From the NCBI RefSeq assembly GCF_016836705.1, contig NZ_JAFCGY010000003.1, forward strand, positions 186,001-250,000: a stretch of 64,000 nt of DNA. Reading direction: 5' to 3'. The translations under genes were made by a program, and so were the position numbers. This stretch comes from Mesorhizobium caraganae. GTDB taxonomy: Bacteria > Pseudomonadota > Alphaproteobacteria > Rhizobiales > Rhizobiaceae. Below the pieces are notes generated by a model. The model had not been told where the DNA came from. It ran no database searches and saw only the letters and a program-made list of their open reading frames with translations. The number at the start of each line of letters is the position of its first letter. The first letter of the stretch is position 1. Below are positions 25,617 to 35,293 of the stretch, in pieces.

Positions 25617-27740
25617 CTATAGTCCGAAGACAAACAGTGCCCGACCGGCTTCGATCGCGATGACCTGCCGACCGTCCACGTTAAACGAGATCGGAGCCGC
25701 TCTCGTCTCTCCGCCAAGCGGCACGCGCCAAAGTTCTTGTCCGGAGGCGGAGTCGAGCGCGAACAACACCCCGCCGGAGGCGCCGAAGACCAACCCGCCG
25801 GCAGTGGCGAGGAGGCCGCCGTAACCTGAGTCCTTTGCCGTGGGGGAGCGGAATTCCCATCTCCTCTTGCCAGTCGCAGCATCGAGCGCTCGCACGGCCC
25901 GCACGGGCGGAGCGACCCACGCGGCCCCGCTTGCAACAAACAGTCCCCCCTCCCCCCGTTGCACGTTGTCCGGATCGGTTTTCGTAAAAATCGATGCCCC
26001 TTCGGTCGTCGGTACGAAGACCAGCCCTTGACCTTGGTCGAAGGCCGGATTTTGCCAGTTCGTTCCGCCGCCGCCTGGTCGTATAAGGCGTCCCTCCGTC
26101 GAAGCGCCCGCGGATAAGACCGGCCGCCCCGCGTGATCCAGGCCATCGGCCCAATTCTGCTCCACAAAGTTTACGCCGGTCAGGAACTCCCCTGTGACCC
26201 TGTCGAGCACATAGTAAAATCCATTCCTGTTTGCCCAGCAAATCACCTTGCGTTTGACGCCGTTGATCGTGAGTTCGGCAAGGATGGGCGTCTGGTTGGA
26301 GTCCCAGTCGTGTTCGTCATGTGGCGTGAACTGGAAGTGCCATGCGAGCTTGCCGGAATTCGCATGCAGCGCGATCGCGCTGTTGGTGTACAAGTTGTCG
26401 CCCGGGCGCACGTCGCCATTATAGTCGGGACTCGGGTTTCCAACCCCCCAATATAAGAGATCAAGTGAAGAGTCGTAGCTGCCCGTCACCCATGTCGGGC
26501 CGCCGCCGGTTCGCCAGGCGTCGTTCTCCCAAGTCTCGTGCCCCGGTTCGCCAGAACCAGGGATGGTATTGAATTTCCACAGTTGTTTGCCGCTCGCGGG
26601 GTCATAGGCCGCCAGAAATCCGCGAATGCCGAACTCGCCGCCGGCGACGCCTACTACGATGGCATTGTTCGCGACCAGAGGCGCCCCGGTCATTGTGAAG
26701 CCTTCGGAGGGCTTCGCTACTTCGGTTTCCCAGACCTCCATCCCGGTGTTGACATCCACAGCGACGAGGACGCCGTCCAGGGTACCCAGAAAGAGTGTGG
26801 TGCCGAGAACAGCAAGGCCTCTGTTCACCCGACCGCAGCACATGGGCAGATTATCGGGTAAGGGCCTGTCGTACTTCCAGATCACCTTGCCCGATTTTGT
26901 GTCGAAGGCAACGATGCTGGCAGGAGGCACGCTGGTGAAGAGCGCTCCGCCGACGACGAGCGGCGTTGCCTCTATAACTCGGTCATCGGTGTCGAGTTGG
27001 CTAATCCAGCGGACACGAAGTCGGGACACATTTTCCTTGGTGATTTCGGAGAGCGGCGAATAGCGTTGGCCGTCCAACGAACCCGAATAGGTCAACCATT
27101 GGCCCAGATTCGGAGCAAGCAGGTCGTCGCCCTTCACGCGGATATCAAGATGAGTCGCGTTGTCGTCGCTCGTGGCCGAAGTCCTGGCCTGAAGCGATCT
27201 GATATAGCTTACAACCCTCCAACGGTCGTCGAACGACAGATCAGCGTGGGACGCCATGGAAGTGGCGGGAATACCGTCGCGCACGACCTTGTAAATGGCC
27301 AGGTCGCTGTCGCCATGTCTAAGTGACCGGTCGAGAAGCGGAGCGTGTGTCCCCGATCCATCGTGGCAGGCCGCGCAGCTCCTGCGAAATATCTCGGCAC
27401 CGCTGGCGCGATCCTCCGCACTGATAAAAGGATTGCTGACTGCGGCATCCAGGGAGCGCCCTTCCGTCACCGTCGTAGTCAAAACGAACCCGCTCGAAGG
27501 GTTCGTCATCCGAAGAAGCTCCGACCAGGATAGATCCGAAACGCCCCCCAACACCTTACGCGTATAGAGTTGTACTCTCCAGGTCAATGAATGCCATATC
27601 TTCGTACTTTTCGCTTCATCTTCTGGCTTGGGCATATTGTTGTAAAATACAAATCCACCAATTACGGCAACTAAGACGAAAAGCATCGCAGCATATAAAA
27701 ATCGTAGCTTCCACTTTCTTTTTTTGATTGAATGTGCCAT
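25617..27740 (-). CDS. Membrane-anchored PQQ-dependent quinohemoprotein dehydrogenase with N-terminal cytochrome c
   Basis: A 707-aa protein. Residues 13-33 form a transmembrane anchor. A cytochrome c domain follows, with heme motif CAACH at 122-126 and probable Met162 ligand (ATSMASH). From about residue 205 comes an eight-bladed PQQ propeller (NLGQWLTYSGSLDGQRYSPL). Hallmarks are the adjacent Cys301-Cys302 (MCCGR), the VGNPSPDYNGDVRPGDN metal-site region and HDEHDWD with the catalytic-type Asp. The domain order is unusual, since quinohemoprotein alcohol dehydrogenases normally carry cytochrome c at the C-terminus. It acts in the periplasm; the substrate is unknown but could be a sugar or alcohol linked to the polysaccharide. 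Confidence 0.85.
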   Translation of the reverse strand: MAHSIKKRKWKLRFLYAAMLFVLVAVIGGFVFYNNMPKPEDEAKSTKIWHSLTWRVQLYTRKVLGGVSDLSWSELLRMTNPSSGFVLTTTVTEGRSLDAAVSNPFISAEDRASGAEIFRRSCAACHDGSGTHAPLLDRSLRHGDSDLAIYKVVRDGIPATSMASHADLSFDDRWRVVSYIRSLQARTSATSDDNATHLDIRVKGDDLLAPNLGQWLTYSGSLDGQRYSPLSEITKENVSRLRVRWISQLDTDDRVIEATPLVVGGALFTSVPPASIVAFDTKSGKVIWKYDRPLPDNLPMCCGRVNRGLAVLGTTLFLGTLDGVLVAVDVNTGMEVWETEVAKPSEGFTMTGAPLVANNAIVVGVAGGEFGIRGFLAAYDPASGKQLWKFNTIPGSGEPGHETWENDAWRTGGGPTWVTGSYDSSLDLLYWGVGNPSPDYNGDVRPGDNLYTNSAIALHANSGKLAWHFQFTPHDEHDWDSNQTPILAELTINGVKRKVICWANRNGFYYVLDRVTGEFLTGVNFVEQNWADGLDHAGRPVLSAGASTEGRLIRPGGGGTNWQNPAFDQGQGLVFVPTTEGASIFTKTDPDNVQRGEGGLFVASGAAWVAPPVRAVRALDAATGKRRWEFRSPTAKDSGYGGLLATAGGLVFGASGGVLFALDSASGQELWRVPLGGETRAAPISFNVDGRQVIAIEAGRALFVFGL

Positions 27741-27973
27741 TTATCTATTTTGGTATTTTCCTGCTTGCCGCGCGCTTATTGTTGTATTTGTTATCATGCG
27801 AGCAAAGCGGTCACATCGAGACCATTCCAGTCGGCCGTCGGGAGGAGTCAAGGGCAACATCCCTGTACTGTCGCCCCGATACGGTTTGGTCGACGCCTGA
27901 TGCTTGTCAAGGCATTTTCCCAGCAAGCGGGGCCGGTCCGCAAGAAAGGCAAAAGGAGTAACAGCACGAGGAC

Positions 27974-30900
27974 TTAACTCCTAAGCCCTATGAATGGGAC
28001 TCCTGGCCGCATTGCCGATCCGCGCAACAAGAGTGGTAGTCTGCGGAGGAAAAGCCGGCTTGCCGAGGGCAATCCGTAGGCAGCGAGATGCTTTCCAGAC
28101 CGTGCCGGGGCCTCCGTGATCAACACGCCGGCTATCCGCGCCTTGCTCGCATGCATAGACCGAACGAGTTCCTTCAGTGCATCCATGGAGGTTCTGCCCC
28201 ATCCGGCGACCAGGATGACGCCATCGAGAACCGAGTTGACCGCCAATTTTGAAGGTCCCGAAGTAAACGACGGAAGGACCACGATGACAATATCGTACGA
28301 TTGCAATTCTGCGACGGCGGCGTGCATCGTCTGCGGGACAAGCAGCTCATTGGTGTCGGACGACGAGCATGGAAGCAGGTCGAACTTCCGGTTCGGCACA
28401 GGTACTATGCTCGACGTCACGGGTCCCGCCGACTGCTCGCCAGCAGCAGGCGATCCCCCCAACAGCAGCCTGGTCAACTCCGGGTGAGAGAGGTTCGCGT
28501 CGAGGAGCAGCACGCGCTGGCCACTCATCGAATAGACCGAAGCGAGATTGATTGCTGTCGAGCATTTGTCCTCGCCCTCCGTCGTCGACGTAATGCCTAG
28601 CCACTTCATGGGATGGGCGGTGTCGGCGAGGCTGATCGCAGTCTTGACCCGCCTGAGACTGTGGCTGAGGGGCGAATGTGGAGAGTTCGTCACCTCGTCC
28701 ATTCGGCCGCTATGTCCTCTCCGGTCGAATGGCGGCAACTCGCCCATGCATTCCAGCCCGAGCCCCTCACGGACTTGCCGCGGCCAACGAATGGTCTTGT
28801 CGAACATGTTCCGGATAAAGGCCAGGGCCACTCCGACCATGATGCCGAAGAGAGCGCCGAAAGCCAGCATCAGCGAACGCCGCGGGTGGCTGGCTGACGG
28901 CGATGGCGAGGCTGGCGTGATAACCCGCAGGTCGGCAATCGGATATGTTTCCTGGTTGAGCGAACTGGTGTGCGCCTGCAAGAAGTCGCGGTACATCTTG
29001 CGGTAGATGTCTGCGGTAAGATCGAGTTCTTCGAGCGTAGACTCATGTGTCTCGCCGCCCGCATTCTCCATCGCCTTGTCCCGGACCGCCGCGACGGCCG
29101 ACGGTCTGCCGACGCTGTAGTCGTGCCGGGCGCGGAATTCCTGGGCGATCTGCGTGGCGTTGTTCATTTGGCTGCGCAACACCTCCAGACGTTTGTCCAG
29201 CCACGCGCCATCCTCATGGGCCACCGCCCCCTTGGTCCCCAGTTGTTCGAGCACGAGCGCGTTCGCTGTGGCGTTGGCTACCTTGGCCGACAGTTCGGGA
29301 TCATGGGAGCTGAAGGAGATTTCGATCGCGTAGGAGCCACCCATCTGACGGATGTCGAGTCCATTCTGAAAGGCCTGCATCGTGTGGCGGGTGCGCCTGA
29401 ATTCCGCGATCTCGGACGCCGTGCCGTCGGCGCTGCCCGAAGGCGGTTGTCCATCGCCGGCGGATTCGGACGCATCGGCACTCGCGCCTGTCCGAAGGCC
29501 CAGCGTTTTCAGCACAAGCGCGCCGAATTGGTGGAATCGTTCGGACAAGGTAAGACTTTGCGGCCGATTGAACGTCGCGTCGTCCCGCAGGTTGAGTGAG
29601 TCGATGACCATCATCGCGGTCTTTTCCGACCTCATGAGGGCGATCCGACTTTCGATCTGCGCCGTATCCAGGGACACGTTGGCCTCGCCCGGCTGCTGCT
29701 GGAGCAGCTTGGCGAGGTTCGGCTCGATGAGGATCTGGGTGCTCGCCGTGTAAGTCGGGTCCGTGGTCACGACATAGAATCCCGCCGCGAGGATGCCTGC
29801 CGCCAGGCAACCCATGATGGAGCGCGCATACAGCTTCAGGAAGCCCGTAATGTCGGAAAGGCCTATGAATTCGCGGTCGATGGGATTCTCCCAGTCGGAC
29901 GCGGGCGGCCACTGCCCGGATATCGCTACTTGTCTGGCGACAGTCGGATCATCGATCAGTTGCGGGGATTTTTGGTATCCCTTCAACGGCCGTTCGAGAG
30001 CATGCTTGTTCCTGCGGGCGAGCACCCTGGTCGAGGCGATGACGGCGAGTGCGATGAAGAAAACGATGCCGGGATCCGCGCTCCCGCTCGAAATGGAGGC
30101 GGCGACGATTCCTGCCAGGGCGGATGCCCGGACGGACGACACCACCGCATCCGTTTCGCGATCGACGTAAGGCTTCAGCCCCCCCAGTCCGCGGATCAGC
30201 ACGCCCAGGAGCGTCACCATCATCAGGCTGCCGACGAAGCCGAGCTGCGAGACGACGGCAATCGGCCAGCTGGAAGCGCGCGAGCTGCCGAACCCGACGC
30301 CCAGGCCGCTGGTGTCGGCGAAGGACTGTAGGCTCTTGATGTTCCAGTAGGTCCGTTCGTGGCCGGAGTCCGTGCTGCCCTTGCTGATGATGGTCGAGTC
30401 GATGAGGTCGATGACCGGATCGAGGATCCGTTCATCGTAGACGATGATCGCCATCACCGCGCAGACCCCGATCGTCAGGAGGGCGACGATCAGGATTTCA
30501 TCGGCAGTGACACGACCGGCCAGAAACGAACGTGCGAGGGAAAACGCAACGGGAAGGCTCAGCGCGGCCAGGCCGACATATGCCGTCGACGACGTGGAAA
30601 GAAGCAGCAGCAGCAGCAGGGCCGCGGACAACCAGCGGGCCAGCCGGGAGCCTGTCTTGCGCCAATAGACGTAGCAAAACGACAGGCACGCCAGGGACGC
30701 GGCGCCGAAGGCCGATGCTTCGGAATAGGCTCCGGCAAGACGGAAGAAACCCGACTGGACCTGATCCGTGAGCATTGCGTAGCTGGCTGTCCGGATCACC
30801 AGCAGAAGGTCCCCGGCACCCGCGAACTTGCCCGCCAAATCGAGCAATCCCATCGTGACATGGAGGACGCACCAGACGAAGAAACCGCGCCGGATTTCGT

Positions 30901-31384
30901 CTGTTCGGTCCTTGTTGAGGAGCAGGACGCAGAGGGCGACGACCGTGAGGCCGCCAAGAATGAAATATCCGGTTTGCGAGATGTTGGACGAGACCGGCCC
31001 GAGCGAGGCCTCCACGACGACGCCGTGGCGTGTCGTGGATTGGACGAACGCGCTGGTCTGTCCCGCAAACAGGCGCGGGAAAAGCCACGCTCCGACCGCT
31101 GCATAAAACATAAGGCCAACGAGAACCCAGACGGGCCGGATCTTGCCGAACACATCGCCCAGGTCCTGCCAGATCCGCCTCCTGGCGGCCACTCCCATCA
31201 GCAGAAGAGCGCCGAAGAAGGTGTAGATAAGCGGCGACGATCCTCCCAGCGAACTGAGCGTCATCAGGGCCGTCGAGCCGAAAGCCAGCGATGCAATAAG
31301 CCCTACGATCAGAGGCGCCCGGTAGTAATAGGCCAACAGCAGCACTGCCGCGCAGACAACGAGACCGGCAGGCGAGATCTGCAT
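27974..31384 (-). CDS. Fused Wzy-like polymerase and Wzz/BY-kinase-like co-polymerase
   Basis: An 1136-aa protein. Residues 1-455 form an O-antigen ligase/Wzy-type polytopic domain, paralogous to the truncated copy at 13178-14512. After a 50-residue linker, residues 505-865 form a Wzz/GumC chain-length domain (EFIGLSDITGF; membrane helices about 522-541 and 838-858, with a coiled periplasmic part between). Residues 900-1090 resemble a bacterial tyrosine kinase, but Walker A reads STTEGEDKCSTAINLA (933-948) and the Walker B position reads DIVIVVLP, so ATPase activity is doubtful, and no C-terminal Tyr cluster is present. I found no in-frame start codon or stop near the joint. It probably sets length and polymerises the repeat unit at the inner membrane. 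Confidence 0.88.
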   Translation of the reverse strand: MQISPAGLVVCAAVLLLAYYYRAPLIVGLIASLAFGSTALMTLSSLGGSSPLIYTFFGALLLMGVAARRRIWQDLGDVFGKIRPVWVLVGLMFYAAVGAWLFPRLFAGQTSAFVQSTTRHGVVVEASLGPVSSNISQTGYFILGGLTVVALCVLLLNKDRTDEIRRGFFVWCVLHVTMGLLDLAGKFAGAGDLLLVIRTASYAMLTDQVQSGFFRLAGAYSEASAFGAASLACLSFCYVYWRKTGSRLARWLSAALLLLLLLSTSSTAYVGLAALSLPVAFSLARSFLAGRVTADEILIVALLTIGVCAVMAIIVYDERILDPVIDLIDSTIISKGSTDSGHERTYWNIKSLQSFADTSGLGVGFGSSRASSWPIAVVSQLGFVGSLMMVTLLGVLIRGLGGLKPYVDRETDAVVSSVRASALAGIVAASISSGSADPGIVFFIALAVIASTRVLARRNKHALERPLKGYQKSPQLIDDPTVARQVAISGQWPPASDWENPIDREFIGLSDITGFLKLYARSIMGCLAAGILAAGFYVVTTDPTYTASTQILIEPNLAKLLQQQPGEANVSLDTAQIESRIALMRSEKTAMMVIDSLNLRDDATFNRPQSLTLSERFHQFGALVLKTLGLRTGASADASESAGDGQPPSGSADGTASEIAEFRRTRHTMQAFQNGLDIRQMGGSYAIEISFSSHDPELSAKVANATANALVLEQLGTKGAVAHEDGAWLDKRLEVLRSQMNNATQIAQEFRARHDYSVGRPSAVAAVRDKAMENAGGETHESTLEELDLTADIYRKMYRDFLQAHTSSLNQETYPIADLRVITPASPSPSASHPRRSLMLAFGALFGIMVGVALAFIRNMFDKTIRWPRQVREGLGLECMGELPPFDRRGHSGRMDEVTNSPHSPLSHSLRRVKTAISLADTAHPMKWLGITSTTEGEDKCSTAINLASVYSMSGQRVLLLDANLSHPELTRLLLGGSPAAGEQSAGPVTSSIVPVPNRKFDLLPCSSSDTNELLVPQTMHAAVAELQSYDIVIVVLPSFTSGPSKLAVNSVLDGVILVAGWGRTSMDALKELVRSMHASKARIAGVLITEAPARSGKHLAAYGLPSASRLFLRRLPLLLRGSAMRPGVPFIGLRS

Positions 31385-31701
31385 GTGTCAGACCCACCCG
31401 AGCCGGCCGCAGCCCTGGGTTTCCTTCATATGGCTGGCTCCCGGCGCATCGGCATGCATGTCATAATTTCCTGGGCTGGCGACCCCGCAATAAAGTCCCG
31501 GTTCCGGGCGCGATCGCCGATGCCTGACTTTCGGGAAACAACGCCTGACCGGCAAGCGTGGCAATGGAAGTAGGAGGCGGCGACAAGGTTGAGCGCACTA
31601 TCCTTTTGCCGTATTGCCATACCTCCATAAGCCTATTCATCGGCTCTTTCGGATCGCACGGACCTGCTTCGTCGCCATGGCGCCGAGCGGCTCCGGGTGC
31701 G
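31385..31701. other. 317-bp intergenic region
   Basis: It separates the GT8 stop from the start of the polymerase fusion gene (both minus strand) and should hold the fusion gene's promoter. I see no gene, repeat or clear terminator in it. Confidence 0.35.
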
Positions 31702-32718
31702 TCACCGCGAAAGCAAGGACAGTATCTTTCGCCTGCGTGTATATCTGCGCCAAGGATACACCCACTTCATGCGAAATCTGTTGCGCTCCCGGTGGGAAAG
31801 ACCCGCAACAATCTGCGCCTTTGGAGGAACCGGAAGCGTGACGCTGCAGTTCCGCAGCAGCGACTCCGCCTGGCGATAGAATTTGTTGAAATACTCGTCC
31901 CAGGGCCAGCCGGGCGCGTCCCAGGGTTTGGGCGCGCCGACGAAGTGCCAGATCGTTGGCTTGAATCCCAGCTCGCGCGGATCCAACGCCATCATGTATT
32001 CGCTCTGATAATTGTAGCGAAGAGGCAGAAAGTCGACGTTTCCCTGCGCCGCGTGATTGAGCGCGCTTTGATCAGACGCGATGCAGCGGTCCGGATGCTC
32101 ACGCAGAAACCTGATTGCCGACGACGCTATGGAATTCCACGCGTTTTTCGATGCATATATTACGCCTGAATTGAAATATGCAGTCGGACTGCAGCCCAAA
32201 TCTCTCAGATGGGCTATGTCTTTCCCTTTAGACAGGCTCAATTCATCAATGTATATTCTCATGAAGTCCGGTACCGCCATCAGACCGTGCTCGGGCGGCG
32301 AAATTGCCAGCAGGCTGTCGAGCTCGTCATCCACCATGGTGTCGCCGTCGATGTACAGAAGACGCCCGATATCCTCTTCCAACAACGAGCCGATCCACAA
32401 CCGTGCCAGCGCTATTGGGGGAACGACGTCGCGGTGAAATCGGGAGAGTTCAGCCAGCTGCGGGAAGCTCGCTGGCTTGATTGATATCTTCGTCCCGGCA
32501 ACAGCCGCGCCGAATTGCTGCAACCACGCCTGTTCCGCATTGACGACGAATAGATAAATGGAGATGTCGCCGCCAGTATGGGCATCGGCGGACAATGCCG
32601 TTGCGAACGTCGGAAGAAAGTAGTTCTGGTCCGTGACCAGAACCACCGCCGCCTTTCCGGACGTTTTTGCGCTTTGGTCTTGTTCGGCAATTGGCAAGGT
32701 CACGATCCGATCCGACAT
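31702..32718 (-). CDS. Glycosyltransferase family 8 protein
   Basis: A 338-aa retaining glycosyltransferase. The metal-binding DXD is Asp124-Gly-Asp126 (LLYIDGDTMVDDELD). Family 8 features also include the N-terminal VVLVTDQNYFLPTFATALSA, PTAYFNSGVIY and the C-terminal IWHFVGAPKPW. It probably transfers glucose or galactose to the lipid-linked repeat at the cytoplasmic face. The 3' half is visibly less GC-rich than neighbouring genes, hinting at transfer. It follows the GT2 gene by 49 nt. Confidence 0.88.
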   Translation of the reverse strand: MSDRIVTLPIAEQDQSAKTSGKAAVVLVTDQNYFLPTFATALSADAHTGGDISIYLFVVNAEQAWLQQFGAAVAGTKISIKPASFPQLAELSRFHRDVVPPIALARLWIGSLLEEDIGRLLYIDGDTMVDDELDSLLAISPPEHGLMAVPDFMRIYIDELSLSKGKDIAHLRDLGCSPTAYFNSGVIYASKNAWNSIASSAIRFLREHPDRCIASDQSALNHAAQGNVDFLPLRYNYQSEYMMALDPRELGFKPTIWHFVGAPKPWDAPGWPWDEYFNKFYRQAESLLRNCSVTLPVPPKAQIVAGLSHRERNRFRMKWVYPWRRYTRRRKILSLLSR

Positions 32719-32767
32719 CTATTGCCCAATCGATGTTGAGCGCTTTGCAAAATTCCGAGAAACAGCG

Positions 32768-33751
32768 CTAAGGGCGCGTCGCTCCAAGTACCTCCAAAAT
32801 GACCCGTCTCGCACGTTTGAGGGAGCCGTCCGCCGTGAACAAGTGGCCGATGGGCGGCAGAAGCATTATGGAGGCCGGGTCAAGCCTCCGGCCGAATCTG
32901 AAAAGTTTGGCGCCGGCCGCGCGCTTGCCCCTTATCAGATGCGATAGTGCCGACCAGTAGGCGGCCGCCGCCAGATGGCGCCGGACCGTGCGATGAAGCG
33001 CCGGCGCGTTCGGCATGGTGCTGCCTTCATGAGCAAAGAAACTCTCCAGCACGGTTTCATATTCCTGCAGCCTACGGAGTCCGTCCTGCCACATGACTTG
33101 AGAGATGTTGGTCGTGTGTTCGCGCGTTATCGCCAGCGGCACGGAAAGCTCCGCAACGGATCCGAATCGGGCTAGGCGCAGAGCCATCTCCAGATCGTCG
33201 AGCAGCGGGACGGACGGCCGATAGTGGCCGACCGCCTTCTGCACGGATGTCCGCACGAGCATTGCATGGGCGGTCAGGTTGAATTTCATCTTCCGGCAGC
33301 AGGTCTCGATCAAACGGCTGCCATCCGTCAGTGTCCAGCCGTCGGCCTGCGCAGGCAGGGTGGGAAAGTCGTTCCCGACCCATGGCGCCATCTGCTTGCC
33401 CAGCACGAACGATACCTCCTGGAAGCGATCGAGGAGCGCCATCCCAAGGCGAAGGGCTCCCGGCATGAGCAAGTCATCGGCGCAGAGGATCATGAAATAA
33501 TCGGCGCGGGCCAGATCCACGCCTTCGTTGAACGAGGCGTGGGAACCGACATTCACCGGATGGCAGATGACCTCGATCCTGTCATCCGTCGCCGCCAGCC
33601 GATGCGCCACCTCGACGCTGTTGTCGGTGGAGGCGTTGTCGATGATGACGATCCTGACATCCTCGACCCCCTGGGCAAGAACGCTTTGAACGCATTGCGG
33701 CAGGAAGTGCGCATAGTTGTAGCAAGGGATGACTATGTCGACGCTGGCCAT
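32768..33751 (-). CDS. Glycosyltransferase family 2 protein
   Basis: A 327-aa inverting GT-A enzyme. The N-terminus VDIVIPCYNYAHFLPQCVQS, the IIDNASTDNS motif and the metal-binding YFMILCADDLLMPG are classic GT2 elements, and the later PLLDDLEMALRLARFG is the acceptor-side ED-type region. The ATG at 33751 is chosen over the preceding TTG; GGAGG lies 9 nt upstream. The 240 bp upstream of it, to the pyruvyl transferase stop, contain no gene. The sugar added cannot be read from sequence. Confidence 0.9.
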   Translation of the reverse strand: MASVDIVIPCYNYAHFLPQCVQSVLAQGVEDVRIVIIDNASTDNSVEVAHRLAATDDRIEVICHPVNVGSHASFNEGVDLARADYFMILCADDLLMPGALRLGMALLDRFQEVSFVLGKQMAPWVGNDFPTLPAQADGWTLTDGSRLIETCCRKMKFNLTAHAMLVRTSVQKAVGHYRPSVPLLDDLEMALRLARFGSVAELSVPLAITREHTTNISQVMWQDGLRRLQEYETVLESFFAHEGSTMPNAPALHRTVRRHLAAAAYWSALSHLIRGKRAAGAKLFRFGRRLDPASIMLLPPIGHLFTADGSLKRARRVILEVLGATRP

Positions 33752-33994
33752 CAATCAGAACCTCCGATGAGGACGAGGATTGCCAGGCTCGCTTGGCGTC
33801 CTCATGGGCTTATTCAGCATTGTTTCCATCGATGATGCTGCTCGCACGAGTGAGACCGCAACAGGCTAGCATTTCGACGTCATTGTTGACCTTCAGACGA
33901 TGGATGTAGCCCCTACCCCTGGTCCGCAACTTTCGGATGAATGCCGGTTGCGCATTGCCTGGAGGCGCAATGCGGGCGATCAACACCATGCGCT

Positions 33995-35293
33995 TCAACC
34001 GATCACGCCGGAGAGGAGACAGGCGTCCTGTCTATCGACCTGCTCCCTGAACTCGACGAGCCGCTCGCCGATTGCCTGTTCGTGTTTTTCCCTGGCCGCC
34101 ACCAGCTGCGAAAACTGCGCGATCAGCGTTTCGACATTGAAAGTCTCGACATGCTGGCAGTACTCGCCCAGGTCCATTTCTTCCATCAGCACATCGTTCT
34201 TCCTCGCGTAGCTCAGCGAGATGGTCGGCCTGCGCATCATCAATGCGCAGACGATGTTGTGGAACCGCGTGGCGACGACGATGTCGGTGAGCGCCATCTG
34301 CCCCATGACGTCGCCCAGCGAATGGACCTGTTCGTGTGCCAGCCTCGAGCCGGGCCGCAGGCCGCCCACGGCCGCCCGGAGCGCGTCGACGGCGATGCTG
34401 TCTTCCTCGTCGCCTATGAGAAGCCTGACATCATGGCCGCTGTCGAGCAGGTGGACGACGAAATGCGCCAGTTTGCCAATATAGCCGGAAAGGATCGACT
34501 GACCGCCTTCGGCAAAGCCGTACCAGCCGCGATAGGCCATGACGCCGACACCCACCGTCAGCGCCTCCGTCCGAGTCCGAGGAGACGGAATTGGCGCGGG
34601 TAGGCCGAAGGCGAGGTCTGGATAGATCGCGTCTCCACGGGTGTCTAAGCCGACACTTTCCATAAATTCCCTGGATTGCAGGTCGCGGTAGGACCGGTAG
34701 TGTGCCAGTCGGGCCGCCGACGTCATCAAAAAGCGGCTCAGACGGTTCCTGATCGGCCCGGCCCCGATGCTGACAAAGGCGATACGCGTCCCGACGAGGC
34801 GAGCGGCGAGGCACCATTTGAAGATGTCGTAAGGCATACCTGCCGGCCTTTCCCCGAAATCGTCCAGGATACCCGTGCCTGGAAAGATCATCACGTCAGA
34901 CTTGCGGATGCGGCTTACTGTCTGCACGAAATCAGCAAGTTTTCCGGGGATTTTCAGGAGGAGGCGGTTGATACTTCCGGACAGGCCAGTCGCCGGGCCA
35001 TTCCGGCGGATCGGCAAAGTATCGATCCCGAATGTCTGTTTGACCACCTCGGGTTCACCGCAAACACATGAAATTTCTGCTTCGGGCCTCTGTCTCCTCA
35101 GAAACCCAACCATTGCTTCGAGTGAACCTTCATTGCCGAGGTTGCCGGAGCCGAAGAGCCCGAACATTGTTATTCTTCGAGGCGCTCGGTGCACCTCGAT
35201 ACGGTGGCCGCTTGGGTGGCGGGATGCCGTCCCGATTGCGTCGGTAGTCAAGAGGCTGTCAAAGCTGTCTGCAGCCTCATTCCTGGCGGTCAT
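33995..35293 (-). CDS. Polysaccharide pyruvyl transferase family protein
   Basis: A 432-aa protein of the CsaB/ExoV-like family that transfers pyruvate from PEP as a ketal to a sugar. Motifs are MFGLFGSGNLGNEGSLEAMV near residue 42, VSIGAGPIRNRLSR and the C-terminal VVATRFHNIVCALMMRRP. The added acidic group would make the polysaccharide anionic. The ATG at 35293 overlaps the stop of the upstream glycoside hydrolase gene (ATGA), so the three genes 38111-33995 form one translationally coupled operon. Confidence 0.88.
   Translation of the reverse strand: MTARNEAADSFDSLLTTDAIGTASRHPSGHRIEVHRAPRRITMFGLFGSGNLGNEGSLEAMVGFLRRQRPEAEISCVCGEPEVVKQTFGIDTLPIRRNGPATGLSGSINRLLLKIPGKLADFVQTVSRIRKSDVMIFPGTGILDDFGERPAGMPYDIFKWCLAARLVGTRIAFVSIGAGPIRNRLSRFLMTSAARLAHYRSYRDLQSREFMESVGLDTRGDAIYPDLAFGLPAPIPSPRTRTEALTVGVGVMAYRGWYGFAEGGQSILSGYIGKLAHFVVHLLDSGHDVRLLIGDEEDSIAVDALRAAVGGLRPGSRLAHEQVHSLGDVMGQMALTDIVVATRFHNIVCALMMRRPTISLSYARKNDVLMEEMDLGEYCQHVETFNVETLIAQFSQLVAAREKHEQAIGERLVEFREQVDRQDACLLSGVIG

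Noticed and set aside
30000..30020. Possible hidden stop or restart codon separating the polymerase and co-polymerase domains
   Set aside because: Reading the linker region (residues about 456-504) gave no stop and no ATG, GTG or TTG in frame near the start of the co-polymerase domain, so the fusion was kept as one gene.
30359..31573. A 404-codon plus-strand frame opposite the polymerase fusion gene
   Set aside because: It is antisense to a gene with strong paralogy at the protein level; its sequence is low-complexity, Gln/Arg/Gly-rich.
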